Notes under the pieces: model-generated
The model's input: only the letters and a program-made list of their open reading frames with translations
What the model was told of the DNA's origin: nothing
Database searches by the model: none
Shown: in pieces, positions 18,088-26,642 of the stretch
Layout: every line of letters starts with the position of its first letter
Numbering within the stretch: position 1 is the stretch's first letter
Position numbers and translations under genes: made by a program
Assembly (NCBI RefSeq): GCF_014190805.1
Contig: NZ_JACHVQ010000001.1
Coordinates: 248,001 to 312,000, forward strand
Length of the DNA stretch: 64,000 nt
DNA from: Flexivirga oryzae
GTDB lineage: Bacteria > Actinomycetota > Actinomycetes > Actinomycetales > Dermatophilaceae
Reading direction: 5' to 3'

Positions 18088-18190
18088 CCGACAGGACAGG
18101 AAACGCACTGAGCGGACACGAAATGCGGGGGAGCGCGGGCCTGCCGCGGGCGGTTTTGGTGTCCTCTCGATGCATAAGGTGTCCCCTCGG
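18088..18190. repeat. Composite palindrome P2
   Basis: The left side carries ccgacaggacaggaaacgca and tgagcggacacgaaatgcg in direct order. The right side carries ggttttggtgtcctctcga and aaggtgtcccctcgg, their degenerate complements. It uses the same architecture and word as P1 and P3. It ends 8 bp before the -10 box of the HIT gene. Confidence 0.7.
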
Positions 18191-18197
18191 CGACGGG

Positions 18198-18203
18198 TAG
18201 GCT
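18198..18203 (+). promoter_or_regulatory. Candidate -10 box, leaderless HIT gene
   Basis: TAGGCT ends 6 nt before the ATG at 18210. Confidence 0.45.
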
Positions 18204-18209
18204 GCGCCC

Positions 18210-18848
18210 ATGACACAGGGGCCGGAGACGATCGAGGACTACTACGCCCGCGTGCGCGCGGCCGCCGGCGAGGACGGCCGGCTCCCTGTCGCCGTTGACG
18301 AGATGCCCGGCTGGGACATCTTCCCGTTCGAGGTCGACAGCCTGCGGATCAAGCCGCTGCAGCCGCTGGCCGACCGGGAGTCCGACCGGGAAGGGGAGGA
18401 TCCGGCGACCTGCCGTTGCCAGCGACCGCGACAGCCCGACGACGGCAGACTGATCTGGCACAACGACCGATGGCGCTTGTCGCTCATCGCGGACACCGGG
18501 CTGCCGATCATGGTCTCGCTCGGTCCGAAGCAGCACATGGACCTCGCGACCATGCCGGCGGACTGGGCCGGTGAGTTCGGGCGGTTGATCGCCACGATCA
18601 GCGCAGCGATCGAAGATCTGCCCAGCGTCGGCCGGGCACAGGTCGCGAGGTATGGCGACGGCGGTGCTCATCTGCACCTGTGGCTCTTCGGGCGCCCGGC
18701 ACGCATGCTGCAACTGCGCGGGTCGCCCCTGCTGGACTGGGAGGAGAACCTCCCGCGCGTCCCTCTCGAGGTGTTGCAGGCGAACGCCCGGCCGATCGGT
18801 GCCGCACTCGTTGCGTCATACGGGGGCAGCGTCGGCAGGCTCGCCTGA
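18210..18848 (+). CDS. HIT-like superfamily protein
   Basis: A 212-residue protein with the histidine-triad-like motif GGAHLHLWLFG (His154 and His156), longer than typical HIT hydrolases. It resembles actinobacterial proteins annotated as diadenosine tetraphosphate hydrolase-like. Only two histidines of the HxHxH triad are clear, the third position being Trp, so nucleotidyl hydrolase or transferase activity is uncertain. A Cys pair (CRCQRP) lies near residue 70. First gene of the segment separating atpD from atpC. Confidence 0.7.
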   Translation: MTQGPETIEDYYARVRAAAGEDGRLPVAVDEMPGWDIFPFEVDSLRIKPLQPLADRESDREGEDPATCRCQRPRQPDDGRLIWHNDRWRLSLIADTGLPIMVSLGPKQHMDLATMPADWAGEFGRLIATISAAIEDLPSVGRAQVARYGDGGAHLHLWLFGRPARMLQLRGSPLLDWEENLPRVPLEVLQANARPIGAALVASYGGSVGRLA

Positions 18849-18920
18849 CGACGACGCGCCGGGCGCCCGAGGGTGGTGCACGCGGTCGACGGACGGTGAT
18901 TCGGTGTCGGCGGTTCGTGG

Positions 18921-18926
18921 CAGGGT
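18921..18926 (+). promoter_or_regulatory. Candidate -10 box, leaderless YdeI-like gene
   Basis: CAGGGT ends 6 nt before the ATG at 18933. This is a weak match at the first base. Confidence 0.3.
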
Positions 18927-18932
18927 GGCCGT

Positions 18933-19598
18933 ATGGCGAAAGACCCCGGCCGGATGGGCGGCACTCCCGAGCGCCCGGCGCGCTTCTTCGCGGATGCCGC
19001 CGAGTTCGGCGCGTGGCTGGCCGCGCACCACGACACCGAGACCGAGCTGTGGATGGGCCTGGCGAAGAAGCACGTGTCCGACCGCGGGCTGACCTGGGCG
19101 CAGGCGGTTCCGGAGGCACTGTGCTGGGGCTGGATCGACTCGGTCATCCAGCGGATCGACGACGACTATGTCCGACAGCGATGGACGCCGCGCAAGCGGA
19201 CCGGCCACTGGAGCAGGGTCAACCTGCAGCTGGTCGAGCAGTTACGGGCGGAGGGCCGGATGCAACCGGCCGGACTGGCGGCGTGGGAGGCCAGGCGACG
19301 CGAGGCCGCGCCATACACCCACGAGCGCAGCGGCCCGCTCGAGCTGCCCCCGGCGTATGCCGATCAACTCGCCGATTCGCCGGCAGCCACCGCATTCCTG
19401 GCCGCCGCAACGGCCACCTACCGACGGCAGTGCATCAACTGGGTGCTGACGGCCAAGCAGCAGGCCACACGAGACCGCCGGCTGGCTCAGCTGATCGAAT
19501 GCAGCGCCGCAGGTGAGGTGGTGCCGTTCCAGCGTTACGGCGAGTTGCCCAAGTGGGTCCGGCGAGCTGCTGCCGCAGCAGCCGACGCGGGCACCTGA
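18933..19598 (+). CDS. YdeI/OmpD-associated family protein
   Basis: A 221-residue soluble protein. The N-terminal half (RFFADAAEFGAWLAAHHDTE, then ELWMGLAKKHVS) and the motif EALCWGWIDSVIQRIDDDY are characteristic of the YdeI family. The C-terminal helix RRLAQLIECSAAGEVVPFQR is its second conserved part. Members have been linked to bacteriocin or peptide resistance and polymyxin tolerance, but the biochemistry is unknown. It may be leaderless. Confidence 0.8.
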   Translation: MAKDPGRMGGTPERPARFFADAAEFGAWLAAHHDTETELWMGLAKKHVSDRGLTWAQAVPEALCWGWIDSVIQRIDDDYVRQRWTPRKRTGHWSRVNLQLVEQLRAEGRMQPAGLAAWEARRREAAPYTHERSGPLELPPAYADQLADSPAATAFLAAATATYRRQCINWVLTAKQQATRDRRLAQLIECSAAGEVVPFQRYGELPKWVRRAAAAAADAGT

Positions 19599-19611
19599 CC
19601 ACGCCGGCCCG

Positions 19612-20433
19612 TCAGACCTCGATCTCGGCGCGCCCGGCCAGCACGAGGCATCCGCCGAGCGCGGCGACGAAGCCGACGACGGCGGCCGCCGCGAAACCGT
19701 CCCGCACCGAGTCGCCCAGCCAGAGCAGCCCGACGACGGCCGGCACGACGGTCTCGACCACGAAGGTGGTGGCGGCGACGGTGGTGGTTCGACCGCGGTC
19801 CAACGCGAAGCCGAAGGACACGATCCCGACAAGGCCACCGAGCACCAGCGCCCAGAGCGCCGGCTGCCCCGCAGTGCGCCACCACGGGTCGGAGACCACC
19901 AGCACCCGCGCGGCAACGCCGGTCAGTCCGAAACCGAGGCCGGCCGCGGCGGCCAGGACGCACGCCGAGCGTGCCGGCCGCCGATCGAGCGCGCCGGCCG
20001 CGAACACGACGCCGACCAGCACCCCGCAGCCCGCCAACAGCCAACCGCCCGCCCTGCCGATCGCGGAGCCGCGACCCTCCTGGGCACTGATCGCCAGCAG
20101 TACCAGGCCGATTCCGGTGACGACGAGTGCCACGACCTCGCGCCCGGACAGTCGGTCCCGCAGCACGAGCACCGCCAGCAGAGCGGTCACCCCGACCGAT
20201 GACGCCAGCATCGACTCGACCATGAAGAGCGGCAACGAGCGCAGCGCCACCACGCTCAACACGAAGCCGGTCGCGTCGAGCAACAGGCCCGCGGCATACG
20301 AACGCCCCGCCCACAGCCGGGTGCGGAGCGCGGACTCCCGCGCTGCGTCCATCCGCCGCACGCCGATCGCCTGGAGGATCGTCGCCGCGCCATACGCGAT
20401 GGCGGCGAGGACGACTCCGACCATCGCGAACAC
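19612..20433 (-). CDS. DMT-superfamily (EamA-like) membrane transporter
   Basis: About 273 residues with nine or ten hydrophobic helices arranged as two repeats, the drug/metabolite transporter pattern. The gene is divergent from poxB. Two starts are close together: a GTG at 20433 with AGGA 8 nt upstream (preferred) and an ATG at 20424. The frame is open farther upstream but lacks membrane-protein sequence. The substrate is unknown. Confidence 0.75.
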   Translation of the reverse strand: MFAMVGVVLAAIAYGAATILQAIGVRRMDAARESALRTRLWAGRSYAAGLLLDATGFVLSVVALRSLPLFMVESMLASSVGVTALLAVLVLRDRLSGREVVALVVTGIGLVLLAISAQEGRGSAIGRAGGWLLAGCGVLVGVVFAAGALDRRPARSACVLAAAAGLGFGLTGVAARVLVVSDPWWRTAGQPALWALVLGGLVGIVSFGFALDRGRTTTVAATTFVVETVVPAVVGLLWLGDSVRDGFAAAAVVGFVAALGGCLVLAGRAEIEV

Positions 20434-20485
20434 CCGGTGATCCTGCCACGTCGGCCCGTGCGGAACCTCGGCGCACGGGGTCGGA

Positions 20486-20491
20486 CAGAAT
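20486..20491 (+). promoter_or_regulatory. Candidate -10 box, leaderless poxB
   Basis: CAGAAT ends 6 nt before the ATG at 20498. Confidence 0.4.
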
Positions 20492-20497
20492 GGACGT

Positions 20498-22222
20498 ATG
20501 GCGACCATCGCGGACTCGATCATTCGCACCCTCAAGGCAAGCGGCGTCCGCCGGCTGTATGGCGTGCCCGGCGATTCCCTCAACGGGCTGACCGACGCCC
20601 TGCGGCGGGACGGTGACCTGCAGTGGGCGCACGTGCGCAACGAGGAGGTGGGCGCGTTCGCGGCGGGCGCCGAGGCGCAGCTGACCGGTGAGCTGGCGGT
20701 CTGCGTCGGCAGCTGCGGTCCCGGCAACGTCCACCTCATCAACGGCCTGTATGACGCGGGCCGCAGCCACGCCCCGGTGCTCGCGATCGCGGCTCAGATC
20801 CCGCGGGAGGAGATCGGCAGCGGCTACTTCCAGGAGACCCACCCGACGCAGGTGTTCAACGAGTGCAGCGTCTACGCCGAGCTGGTCTCGTGCGCCGAGC
20901 AGTTCCCGGTCGTCTTCCAGCAGGCGCTGCAGGCGGCCATCACCCGCCGCGGTGTCGCGGTCATGGTGGTGCCGGGGGAGATCTTCATGGAGGAGTGGTC
21001 CGGCAAGGACGTGCTACCGGTGCGCACGACGCACTCCGCCGTCGTGCCCGGTGAGGCCGAACTCGCCGCAGCGGCAGAGGTCATCGGCACCGCGAAGCGC
21101 CCCGCCATACTCGCCGGAGCCGGGTGCGCAGGCGCCCACGACGAGTTGGTTGCCTTCGCCCAGGCGATCAACGCCCCGGTCGTGCACTCGCTGCGCGGCA
21201 AGGAGTGGTTGGAGTGGGACAACCCGAACAACGTCGGGCTGACCGGACTGATCGGCTACGACTCCGGCTACCGGGCGATGGAGCACTGCGACGTGCTGAT
21301 CATGGCGGGCACCGACTTCCCCTACCGGCCGTTCCTGCCCGACGACGTGCCGGTGGTGCAGATCGACGTCCGCGGCGAACGGATCGGCCGTCGCGTGCAG
21401 GTGTCGCACCCGCTGGTCGGCACTGTGCGAGACACGTTGCCGTTGCTGCAAACTCGCATCAAGTCGAGCAACGACGGCAGCTTCGCCGAGACCATCGTCA
21501 AGCACCACCGGAAGCGCCGGGCCAAGCTGGACGAGCTGGCGCAGCCGGGCAAACCGGGTGAGACGCCGCTGCACCCGCAGTTCGTCACCGCGACCATCGA
21601 CCGGCTGGCCACCGACGACGCGGTCTTCACCTGCGACGTCGGCACCCCGACGGTGTGGGCAGCGCGCTACCTGCGGATGAACGGCAAACGCCGACTGCTC
21701 GGCTCCTTCAACCACGGCTCGATGGCCAATGCGCTCGCCCAGGCGATCGGCGCCGCGGCGACATACCCGAAGCGCCAGGTGGTGGCGCTCGCCGGCGACG
21801 GGGGCCTGGCGATGCTGCTCGGCGACCTGATCACGCTGCAGCAGCTGCACCTGCCGGTGAAGGTGATGGTCTACAACAACAGCGCGCTGAGTTTCGTGGA
21901 GCTGGAGATGAAGCAGGCCGGCCTGGTCAACTTCGGCACCGGCCTGGACAACCCCGACTTCGCCGGCATCGCCGACGCCATCGGGCTGAAGGGGCTCCGG
22001 GCCGAGCGCACGAGCGACGTCGAGGACGCGGTGCGCGAGGCGTTCGAGTATGACGGTCCGGCGCTCGTCGATCTGCGCGTCGCCCGGCAGGAGCTGTCGC
22101 TGCCGCCGAAGATCACCCTGTCGCAGGTCAAGGGCTTCACCCTGTACGCCACCCGCACGGTGCTGTCCGGGCGGGGCAGCGAGATCGTCGAGTTGGCGCG
22201 TACCAACCTGCGGGAGCTGTAG
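20498..22222 (+). CDS. poxB: Thiamine-diphosphate-dependent pyruvate dehydrogenase/oxidase (PoxB type)
   Basis: A 574-residue ThDP enzyme that converts pyruvate to acetate and CO2, passing electrons through FAD to quinone. Domain order is pyrimidine-binding (catalytic Glu in RNEEVGAFAAGAEAQL), FAD-type central domain (ILAGAGCAGAHDELV) and pyrophosphate-binding (GDGGLAMLLGD ending in YNNS). PoxB fits better than acetolactate synthase because of overall resemblance and the lack of an acetohydroxyacid synthase partner gene. A second, divergent copy is at 59670-61394. Confidence 0.88.
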   Translation: MATIADSIIRTLKASGVRRLYGVPGDSLNGLTDALRRDGDLQWAHVRNEEVGAFAAGAEAQLTGELAVCVGSCGPGNVHLINGLYDAGRSHAPVLAIAAQIPREEIGSGYFQETHPTQVFNECSVYAELVSCAEQFPVVFQQALQAAITRRGVAVMVVPGEIFMEEWSGKDVLPVRTTHSAVVPGEAELAAAAEVIGTAKRPAILAGAGCAGAHDELVAFAQAINAPVVHSLRGKEWLEWDNPNNVGLTGLIGYDSGYRAMEHCDVLIMAGTDFPYRPFLPDDVPVVQIDVRGERIGRRVQVSHPLVGTVRDTLPLLQTRIKSSNDGSFAETIVKHHRKRRAKLDELAQPGKPGETPLHPQFVTATIDRLATDDAVFTCDVGTPTVWAARYLRMNGKRRLLGSFNHGSMANALAQAIGAAATYPKRQVVALAGDGGLAMLLGDLITLQQLHLPVKVMVYNNSALSFVELEMKQAGLVNFGTGLDNPDFAGIADAIGLKGLRAERTSDVEDAVREAFEYDGPALVDLRVARQELSLPPKITLSQVKGFTLYATRTVLSGRGSEIVELARTNLREL

Positions 22223-22237
22223 ACCCGCGCGCCCCCT

Positions 22238-22325
22238 GATCGAGGGGAGTACAACCTGACCGACCGGAGTACGTATTCGCCCGGTTTTCCTACTCCGCTC
22301 GGTCGGTAGGTGCTCCGCTCGGTAG
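22238..22325. repeat. Composite palindrome P5
   Basis: The left words gatcgaggggagtac and gaccgaccggagtacg lie in direct order. After a short core (cgcccggttttcc), their complements tactccgctcggtcggt and gtgctccgctcggt follow. Imperfect arms, same two-tier design as P1 to P7. It lies between poxB and asnB. Confidence 0.7.
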
Positions 22326-22367
22326 GAGTCGGTCCGGTCCGTTTCGCATCGCACCGGGCGCGCCAAA

Positions 22368-22373
22368 TAAGCT
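22368..22373 (+). promoter_or_regulatory. Candidate -10 box, leaderless asnB fusion gene
   Basis: TAAGCT ends 7 nt before the ATG at 22381. Confidence 0.45.
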
Positions 22374-22380
22374 GGCCCGC

Positions 22381-25026
22381 ATGTGTGGAATCGTCGGGTA
22401 CTTCGGCCCGAGTGGCAACGCAGCGATGCTGCAGCGGATGAACGACTGCCAGGCGCACCGCGGCCCGGACGGGCACGGCACGTTCACCGACGGTGACGTC
22501 GGCCTGGGGCACCGGCGCCTGTCGATCATCGACGTCGCGCACGGCCAGCAGCCGATGACGACCAAGGACGGGCGCTACACGCTGGCCTACAACGGTGAGG
22601 TCTACAACTACCTGCCGCTGCGCGAGGAGTTGCAGCGCCTCGGGCACGAGTTCGGCACCGACTCCGACACCGAGGTCGTGCTGGAGGCGTTCGCGGAGTG
22701 GGGCACCGAGGCGTTCGACCGGTTCAACGGCATGTGGGGCCTGGCGATCTGGGACGCCCAGGACAAGCGACTCACCCTCAGCCGGGACCACTTCGGCATC
22801 AAGCCGGTGTATGTCGCCCAGATCGGCGACACCTTCGCCTTCGCCTCGGAGATCAAGGGCATCCTGGCGACCGGCCTGTACGACGCCACGCCCAACGACC
22901 GCACCATCTACCGCTACCTGCGGTTCCGCATCCACGAGGACGGCCGCGAAACCTTCTTCGACGGCATCGAGCGGCTGGAGCCCGGCGAGGCGATGACCAT
23001 CGACGCGAGCGGGACGACGCGGGCGCCATACACCCGCCTGCGCGAGGAGCTCGCCGAGCTGGCCACCGAGCAGCGCCCGTATGACGAGGCCGCCGCAGCC
23101 GACTACAAGGCCCGCCTCATCGAGGCCGTCCGACTCCGGCTGCAGTCCGAGGTGCCGGTCGGCACGTCGTTGTCCGGTGGGCTGGATTCCAGCGCGGTTG
23201 CGGTCATCATCAACCAGTTGCTCAACGCCGGCGACGAGACGACCGCCGAATCCGTTGGTGCCAAACAGAATACGTTCTCCGCTGTCTTCCCGGGGTCGCT
23301 CAACGACGAGGAGAAGTACGTCGATGCGGTGCTCGACATCTGTCGCGGACACGTCGACGCGCACAAGATCAAGCCGACGGCCGACGAGTTCAAGGCCGAC
23401 ATGCGCGACTTCATCCGCGCGCAGGAGGAGCCGCTGATCTCCTCCGGGCCCTACGCCCAGTACCAGGTGATGCGCGAGGCCACCCAGCACGTCACCGTGC
23501 TGCTCGACGGGCAGGGCGCCGACGAGATGATGGCCGGTTACATCCCCTACTACTTCGTCTACCTGCGGCAGTTGAAGGCGCAGGGCGCCAAGCAGGCGGC
23601 CGCCGAACTGTCCAAGAGCCTGGACGTCATCTACCGGCTCGGCCGCTTCAAGCTGCAGGCGAAAGTCAAGGGCCGCAAGGGCATTCCAATGACCCAGCTG
23701 CTCGCCGACGACTTCGTGGCGGCGCACACCGGCGAGAGCTACACGGTTGAGGGTGCCAACCTCAAGAAGCGGCTGATCGAGGACCTCTTCGTGGGGTCGC
23801 TGCCGTCGCTGCTGCGCTACGAGGACAAGAACACCATGCGCTTCTCCCTCGAGGGCCGCGTGCCGTTCCTCGACAAGGAGGTCGTGAAGTTCATCTTCAG
23901 CCTGTCGGACGAGGCGATCATCAAGGGCGGCTGGAACAAGCGGATCCTGCGTGACGCCACCCGCGGCCTGCTGCCGGAGTCGATCAACCGGCGGCGTAAC
24001 AAGATCGGCTTCACCACGCCGCAGGGCGAGTGGTTCATGCGGCTCAAGAACCACTTCTACAACATCTTCCTGTCCGAATCGTTCGCGAACCGGCCCTACT
24101 TCGACCAGTCCGAGGTGCTGCACGCCTTCGAGGGCTGGATCAAGGGCACCAACGACGTCGATTCGATGGTCTTCTGGCGGATGCTCAACGTCGAGCTGTG
24201 GCTGCAGGAGTTCTTCGACGAGAAGGACCCCGAGGCGGACAAGCCGGCACGCATCAAGACCGACCTCGAGCCCAACGAGGGCAAGGAGCTCGATCTGGTG
24301 ACCGCGTCGGGCGCGACCGTGCGCCGCTACCCGCTGCGCACCGAGCTGTTCGGCCGCGACGACGACCTGGACAAGCGGGTGCTGGAGCAGATCGACCGCT
24401 TCTTCGAGACGCTGGCCGGCGACCCGGAGCAGGCTGCGCAGATGGCCGAAAAGAGCTGGTACTACTTCATTTCCGAGAAGATCGTGGCCATCACACAGGG
24501 GCGCTCCTACTTCATCTGGGACATCAACGTGGGTCGCCCGGCGCGGGTGCTGTCCAAGTACGTCACGCGCACTCCTGCCGGCATCGGGCTCGGGTCACCG
24601 TTCACCATGCAGCTGGCGATCCAGGAGGCCGGCCTCCCGCGGGTGCTCTACGCCAGCGCCGGGGGAGCGGTCGGCAAACTGATCGGCAAGCGGGGCCTGT
24701 TCTACGAGCTCGTCGGAGGCGACATCCGCGCGATCGACGGCCCGACCGAGTACTCCGCCTACCCGTCGAACGTCTCGGCCAAGCTGGCGCCGAAGGACCC
24801 CGACGACGTCGCGGCCCGGCTCACCGCCGCGATCCGCGAGCGCGTGCCGGCGGCATACAAGAGCACCTTCGGGGGCACCGTCGTGATGGACGCCAACGAC
24901 ATCGGGCGCAACGTGCTCGGCACCGACGTGGCGGGGGACAAGGCCCGCTTCGAGGAGATGTTCGCCGACAACCCGCTCGGGCAGGGCAGCGAACAGACCC
25001 CGATGGCGATCGTCGTGGAGCGCTGA
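22381..25026 (+). CDS. asnB: Asparagine synthetase (glutamine-hydrolysing) fused to a CofE-like amide ligase domain
   Basis: An 881-residue fusion. Residues 1 to about 615 are a full AsnB: N-terminal nucleophile Cys2 in MCGIVGYF, RGPDGHGTF and NGEVYNY of the glutaminase, then SGGLDSS (265-271) of the ATP-pyrophosphatase synthetase domain. After an acidic linker, residues from about 645 to 881 resemble the coenzyme F420-0:gamma-glutamyl ligase family, with FISEKIVAITQGRS, GIGLGSPFTMQLA, MDANDIGRNVLG and DNPLGQGSEQTPM. AsnB makes Asn from Asp, Gln and ATP, while CofE-type enzymes form amide bonds to glutamate. The joint product is unknown. No stop or internal ribosome site separates the parts, so it appears a true fusion. 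The stop is 2 nt from the convergent terC stop. Confidence 0.9.
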   Translation: MCGIVGYFGPSGNAAMLQRMNDCQAHRGPDGHGTFTDGDVGLGHRRLSIIDVAHGQQPMTTKDGRYTLAYNGEVYNYLPLREELQRLGHEFGTDSDTEVVLEAFAEWGTEAFDRFNGMWGLAIWDAQDKRLTLSRDHFGIKPVYVAQIGDTFAFASEIKGILATGLYDATPNDRTIYRYLRFRIHEDGRETFFDGIERLEPGEAMTIDASGTTRAPYTRLREELAELATEQRPYDEAAAADYKARLIEAVRLRLQSEVPVGTSLSGGLDSSAVAVIINQLLNAGDETTAESVGAKQNTFSAVFPGSLNDEEKYVDAVLDICRGHVDAHKIKPTADEFKADMRDFIRAQEEPLISSGPYAQYQVMREATQHVTVLLDGQGADEMMAGYIPYYFVYLRQLKAQGAKQAAAELSKSLDVIYRLGRFKLQAKVKGRKGIPMTQLLADDFVAAHTGESYTVEGANLKKRLIEDLFVGSLPSLLRYEDKNTMRFSLEGRVPFLDKEVVKFIFSLSDEAIIKGGWNKRILRDATRGLLPESINRRRNKIGFTTPQGEWFMRLKNHFYNIFLSESFANRPYFDQSEVLHAFEGWIKGTNDVDSMVFWRMLNVELWLQEFFDEKDPEADKPARIKTDLEPNEGKELDLVTASGATVRRYPLRTELFGRDDDLDKRVLEQIDRFFETLAGDPEQAAQMAEKSWYYFISEKIVAITQGRSYFIWDINVGRPARVLSKYVTRTPAGIGLGSPFTMQLAIQEAGLPRVLYASAGGAVGKLIGKRGLFYELVGGDIRAIDGPTEYSAYPSNVSAKLAPKDPDDVAARLTAAIRERVPAAYKSTFGGTVVMDANDIGRNVLGTDVAGDKARFEEMFADNPLGQGSEQTPMAIVVER

Positions 25027-25028
25027 GC

Positions 25029-25775
25029 TCAGTCCGGGAGCGCTGACCGCCGCATCGCCCTCTTGCGGTAGGTGAGGTTGAGCGCCTCGACCGCCATGGC
25101 GAACGCGATCGGTCCGTAGATCACCGGCTTGTCGATGTGTATGGCGAAGCCTTCCGCGATCAGCGTCGACCCGATGAGGACCAGGAAACTCAACGCCAGC
25201 ATCTTCACCGTGGGGTGACGGTTGACGAAGGCGCTGATGCGGCCGGCGAAGACCATCATCAGACCGATCGACAGGGTGACCGCGGCGATCATGATCGACA
25301 ACTGGTCGACCATGCCGACCGCGGTGATGACCGAGTCGAGCGAGAAGACGGCATCCAGCAGCAGGATCTGCACGATCACGCCGGCGAAGGATGCGGTGCC
25401 CACCGACGACGGGGCCTCGTCCTCCTCGTCCGCACCTTCGATCCGCTCGTGGATCTCCATGACGGCCTTGTAGACCAGGAAGACACCGCCGAGCAGCAGG
25501 ATCAGGTCGCGGCCGGACAGCTGCAGACCCTCGGAGTCGCCGATGGAGATGATCGTGGCGGTCAGTCCAATGATCCACGACGCGACCGCCAACAGCACGA
25601 TCCGCATCAGCAGGGCGAGTGCCAGGCCGAGGGTGCGCGCCTTGGCGCGCTGTTCCTGCGGTAGGCGGCCGGTCAGGATCGAGATGAAAACGACGTTGTC
25701 GATGCCGAGCACGAGCTCGAGGGCGAACAAGGTCAGGAAGGCGACCCAGAGGTCGGGGCTGGTCATGAAGGCCAT
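25029..25775 (-). CDS. TerC family integral membrane protein
   Basis: A 248-residue protein with seven or eight helices. The conserved acidic membrane motifs are present: ELVLGIDNVVFISIL and LDAVFSLDSVITAVGM, which may bind a metal ion. A charged loop (RIEGADEEDEAP) lies in the middle. TerC proteins are linked to tellurite resistance and to Mn2+ export that metallates secreted enzymes. The ATG at 25775 is chosen because the family N-terminus begins there. It is divergent from atpC. Confidence 0.88.
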   Translation of the reverse strand: MAFMTSPDLWVAFLTLFALELVLGIDNVVFISILTGRLPQEQRAKARTLGLALALLMRIVLLAVASWIIGLTATIISIGDSEGLQLSGRDLILLLGGVFLVYKAVMEIHERIEGADEEDEAPSSVGTASFAGVIVQILLLDAVFSLDSVITAVGMVDQLSIMIAAVTLSIGLMMVFAGRISAFVNRHPTVKMLALSFLVLIGSTLIAEGFAIHIDKPVIYGPIAFAMAVEALNLTYRKRAMRRSALPD

Positions 25776-25921
25776 GGCAGTCGGTACAACGTGCGCCGGG
25801 GAGGCGCCGTTCCATGGGTTCTGTCGAGAGCAGTGTTCAACGACCGGTAGGATTGGGTGCAGGATCCACCCTGTCCGTCCCCGGTGGACTCTTCGCCGTA
25901 CATCCAAGGAGCTGACTCTTC

Positions 25922-26191
25922 GTGAGCCTGCAGGTCGAAATCGTCGCCCCGGACCGCATCGTCTGGTCGGGTGAGGCCCGCCAGCTGTTCGCACGCACCA
26001 TCGAAGGTGAGATCGGCATCCTGCCACAGCACGAGCCCCTGCTGGCCGTGCTCGGCGACGGAGACGTGCACATCGACCCCGTCGGCGGGGACCGCGAGAC
26101 GATCACCGTCAACGGCGGTTTCATCTCCGTCGACAACGACAAGGTCACGCTCGTCGCCGAACACGTCGACGCCGCGAACCTGGGCGTCTGA
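25922..26191 (+). CDS. atpC: ATP synthase F1 subunit epsilon (short form), displaced from the atp operon
   Basis: An 89-residue protein with the epsilon N-terminal beta-sandwich: LQVEIVAPDRIVWSGEA, GEIGILPQHEPLLAVLG and ITVNGGFISVDNDKVTLVAE. It stops after this domain, so the C-terminal helical hairpin that can inhibit the enzyme is absent. AAGGAG lies 9 nt before the GTG. It starts 8.3 kb after atpD, with its normal downstream neighbour DUF2550 11 nt later. It must therefore have its own promoter, since terC is divergent upstream, and its output must be matched to the operon in some other way. Confidence 0.93.
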   Translation: MSLQVEIVAPDRIVWSGEARQLFARTIEGEIGILPQHEPLLAVLGDGDVHIDPVGGDRETITVNGGFISVDNDKVTLVAEHVDAANLGV

Positions 26192-26202
26192 GAGGGCACG
26201 AC

Positions 26203-26631
26203 GTGATCGCGACCATCGACTGGTTGGCAGTCGGTGTCGCGTGCGTCGTGCTCGTCATCGTGCTCGGCCTGGTCGCCCTCGTGGTGCGCCGCCGGGTCAT
26301 TGCGCGCGGGGAGCCGCTCGCCATGGTCGCCCTGCGTCGCGGTGACGGTTGGAAGCTGGGTATGACGCGCCTCACGACCGACAGCGTCCAGTGGTTCCCG
26401 GTCATCGGCATGCGGGTGCGACCGATCCTGGTGTGGCGGCGCGGCGAGCTGGACCTCGGTGCGCCCCGTCCGGTGGCCCACACCAAGCCGATCGCCATGG
26501 TCGATCCCGTGCAGGTGGAGTGCACCATCGGCGAGGAGCGGTTCCTCATCGCCATCGCGCCCGGTGACTACACCGCGTTGCGCTCCTGGTCGGAGTCCGC
26601 GCCCCCGGGCCTGAACGCCAACGTGGCCTGA
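26203..26631 (+). CDS. DUF2550 membrane-anchored protein
   Basis: A 142-residue protein with one N-terminal membrane helix (VGVACVVLVIVLGLVALVVRRR) and a soluble domain. It has the DUF2550 features: ALRRGDGWKLGMTRLTTDSV, RPILVWRRGELDLG and a C-terminal LIAIAPGDYTALRSWSESAP. The family is actinobacterial, of unknown function, and almost always follows atpC, as here after 11 nt. Confidence 0.88.
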   Translation: MIATIDWLAVGVACVVLVIVLGLVALVVRRRVIARGEPLAMVALRRGDGWKLGMTRLTTDSVQWFPVIGMRVRPILVWRRGELDLGAPRPVAHTKPIAMVDPVQVECTIGEERFLIAIAPGDYTALRSWSESAPPGLNANVA

Positions 26632-26642
26632 CCTCCCCTCCG

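Noticed and set aside
21871..24123. Open frame of 750 codons on the minus strand opposite poxB and asnB
   Set aside because: Antisense shadow with no recognisable motifs and no ribosome site or promoter.
18210..25775. Genomic island or prophage between atpD and atpC
   Set aside because: No integrase, transposase, tRNA or attachment-site duplication was found, and base composition looks like the surroundings.
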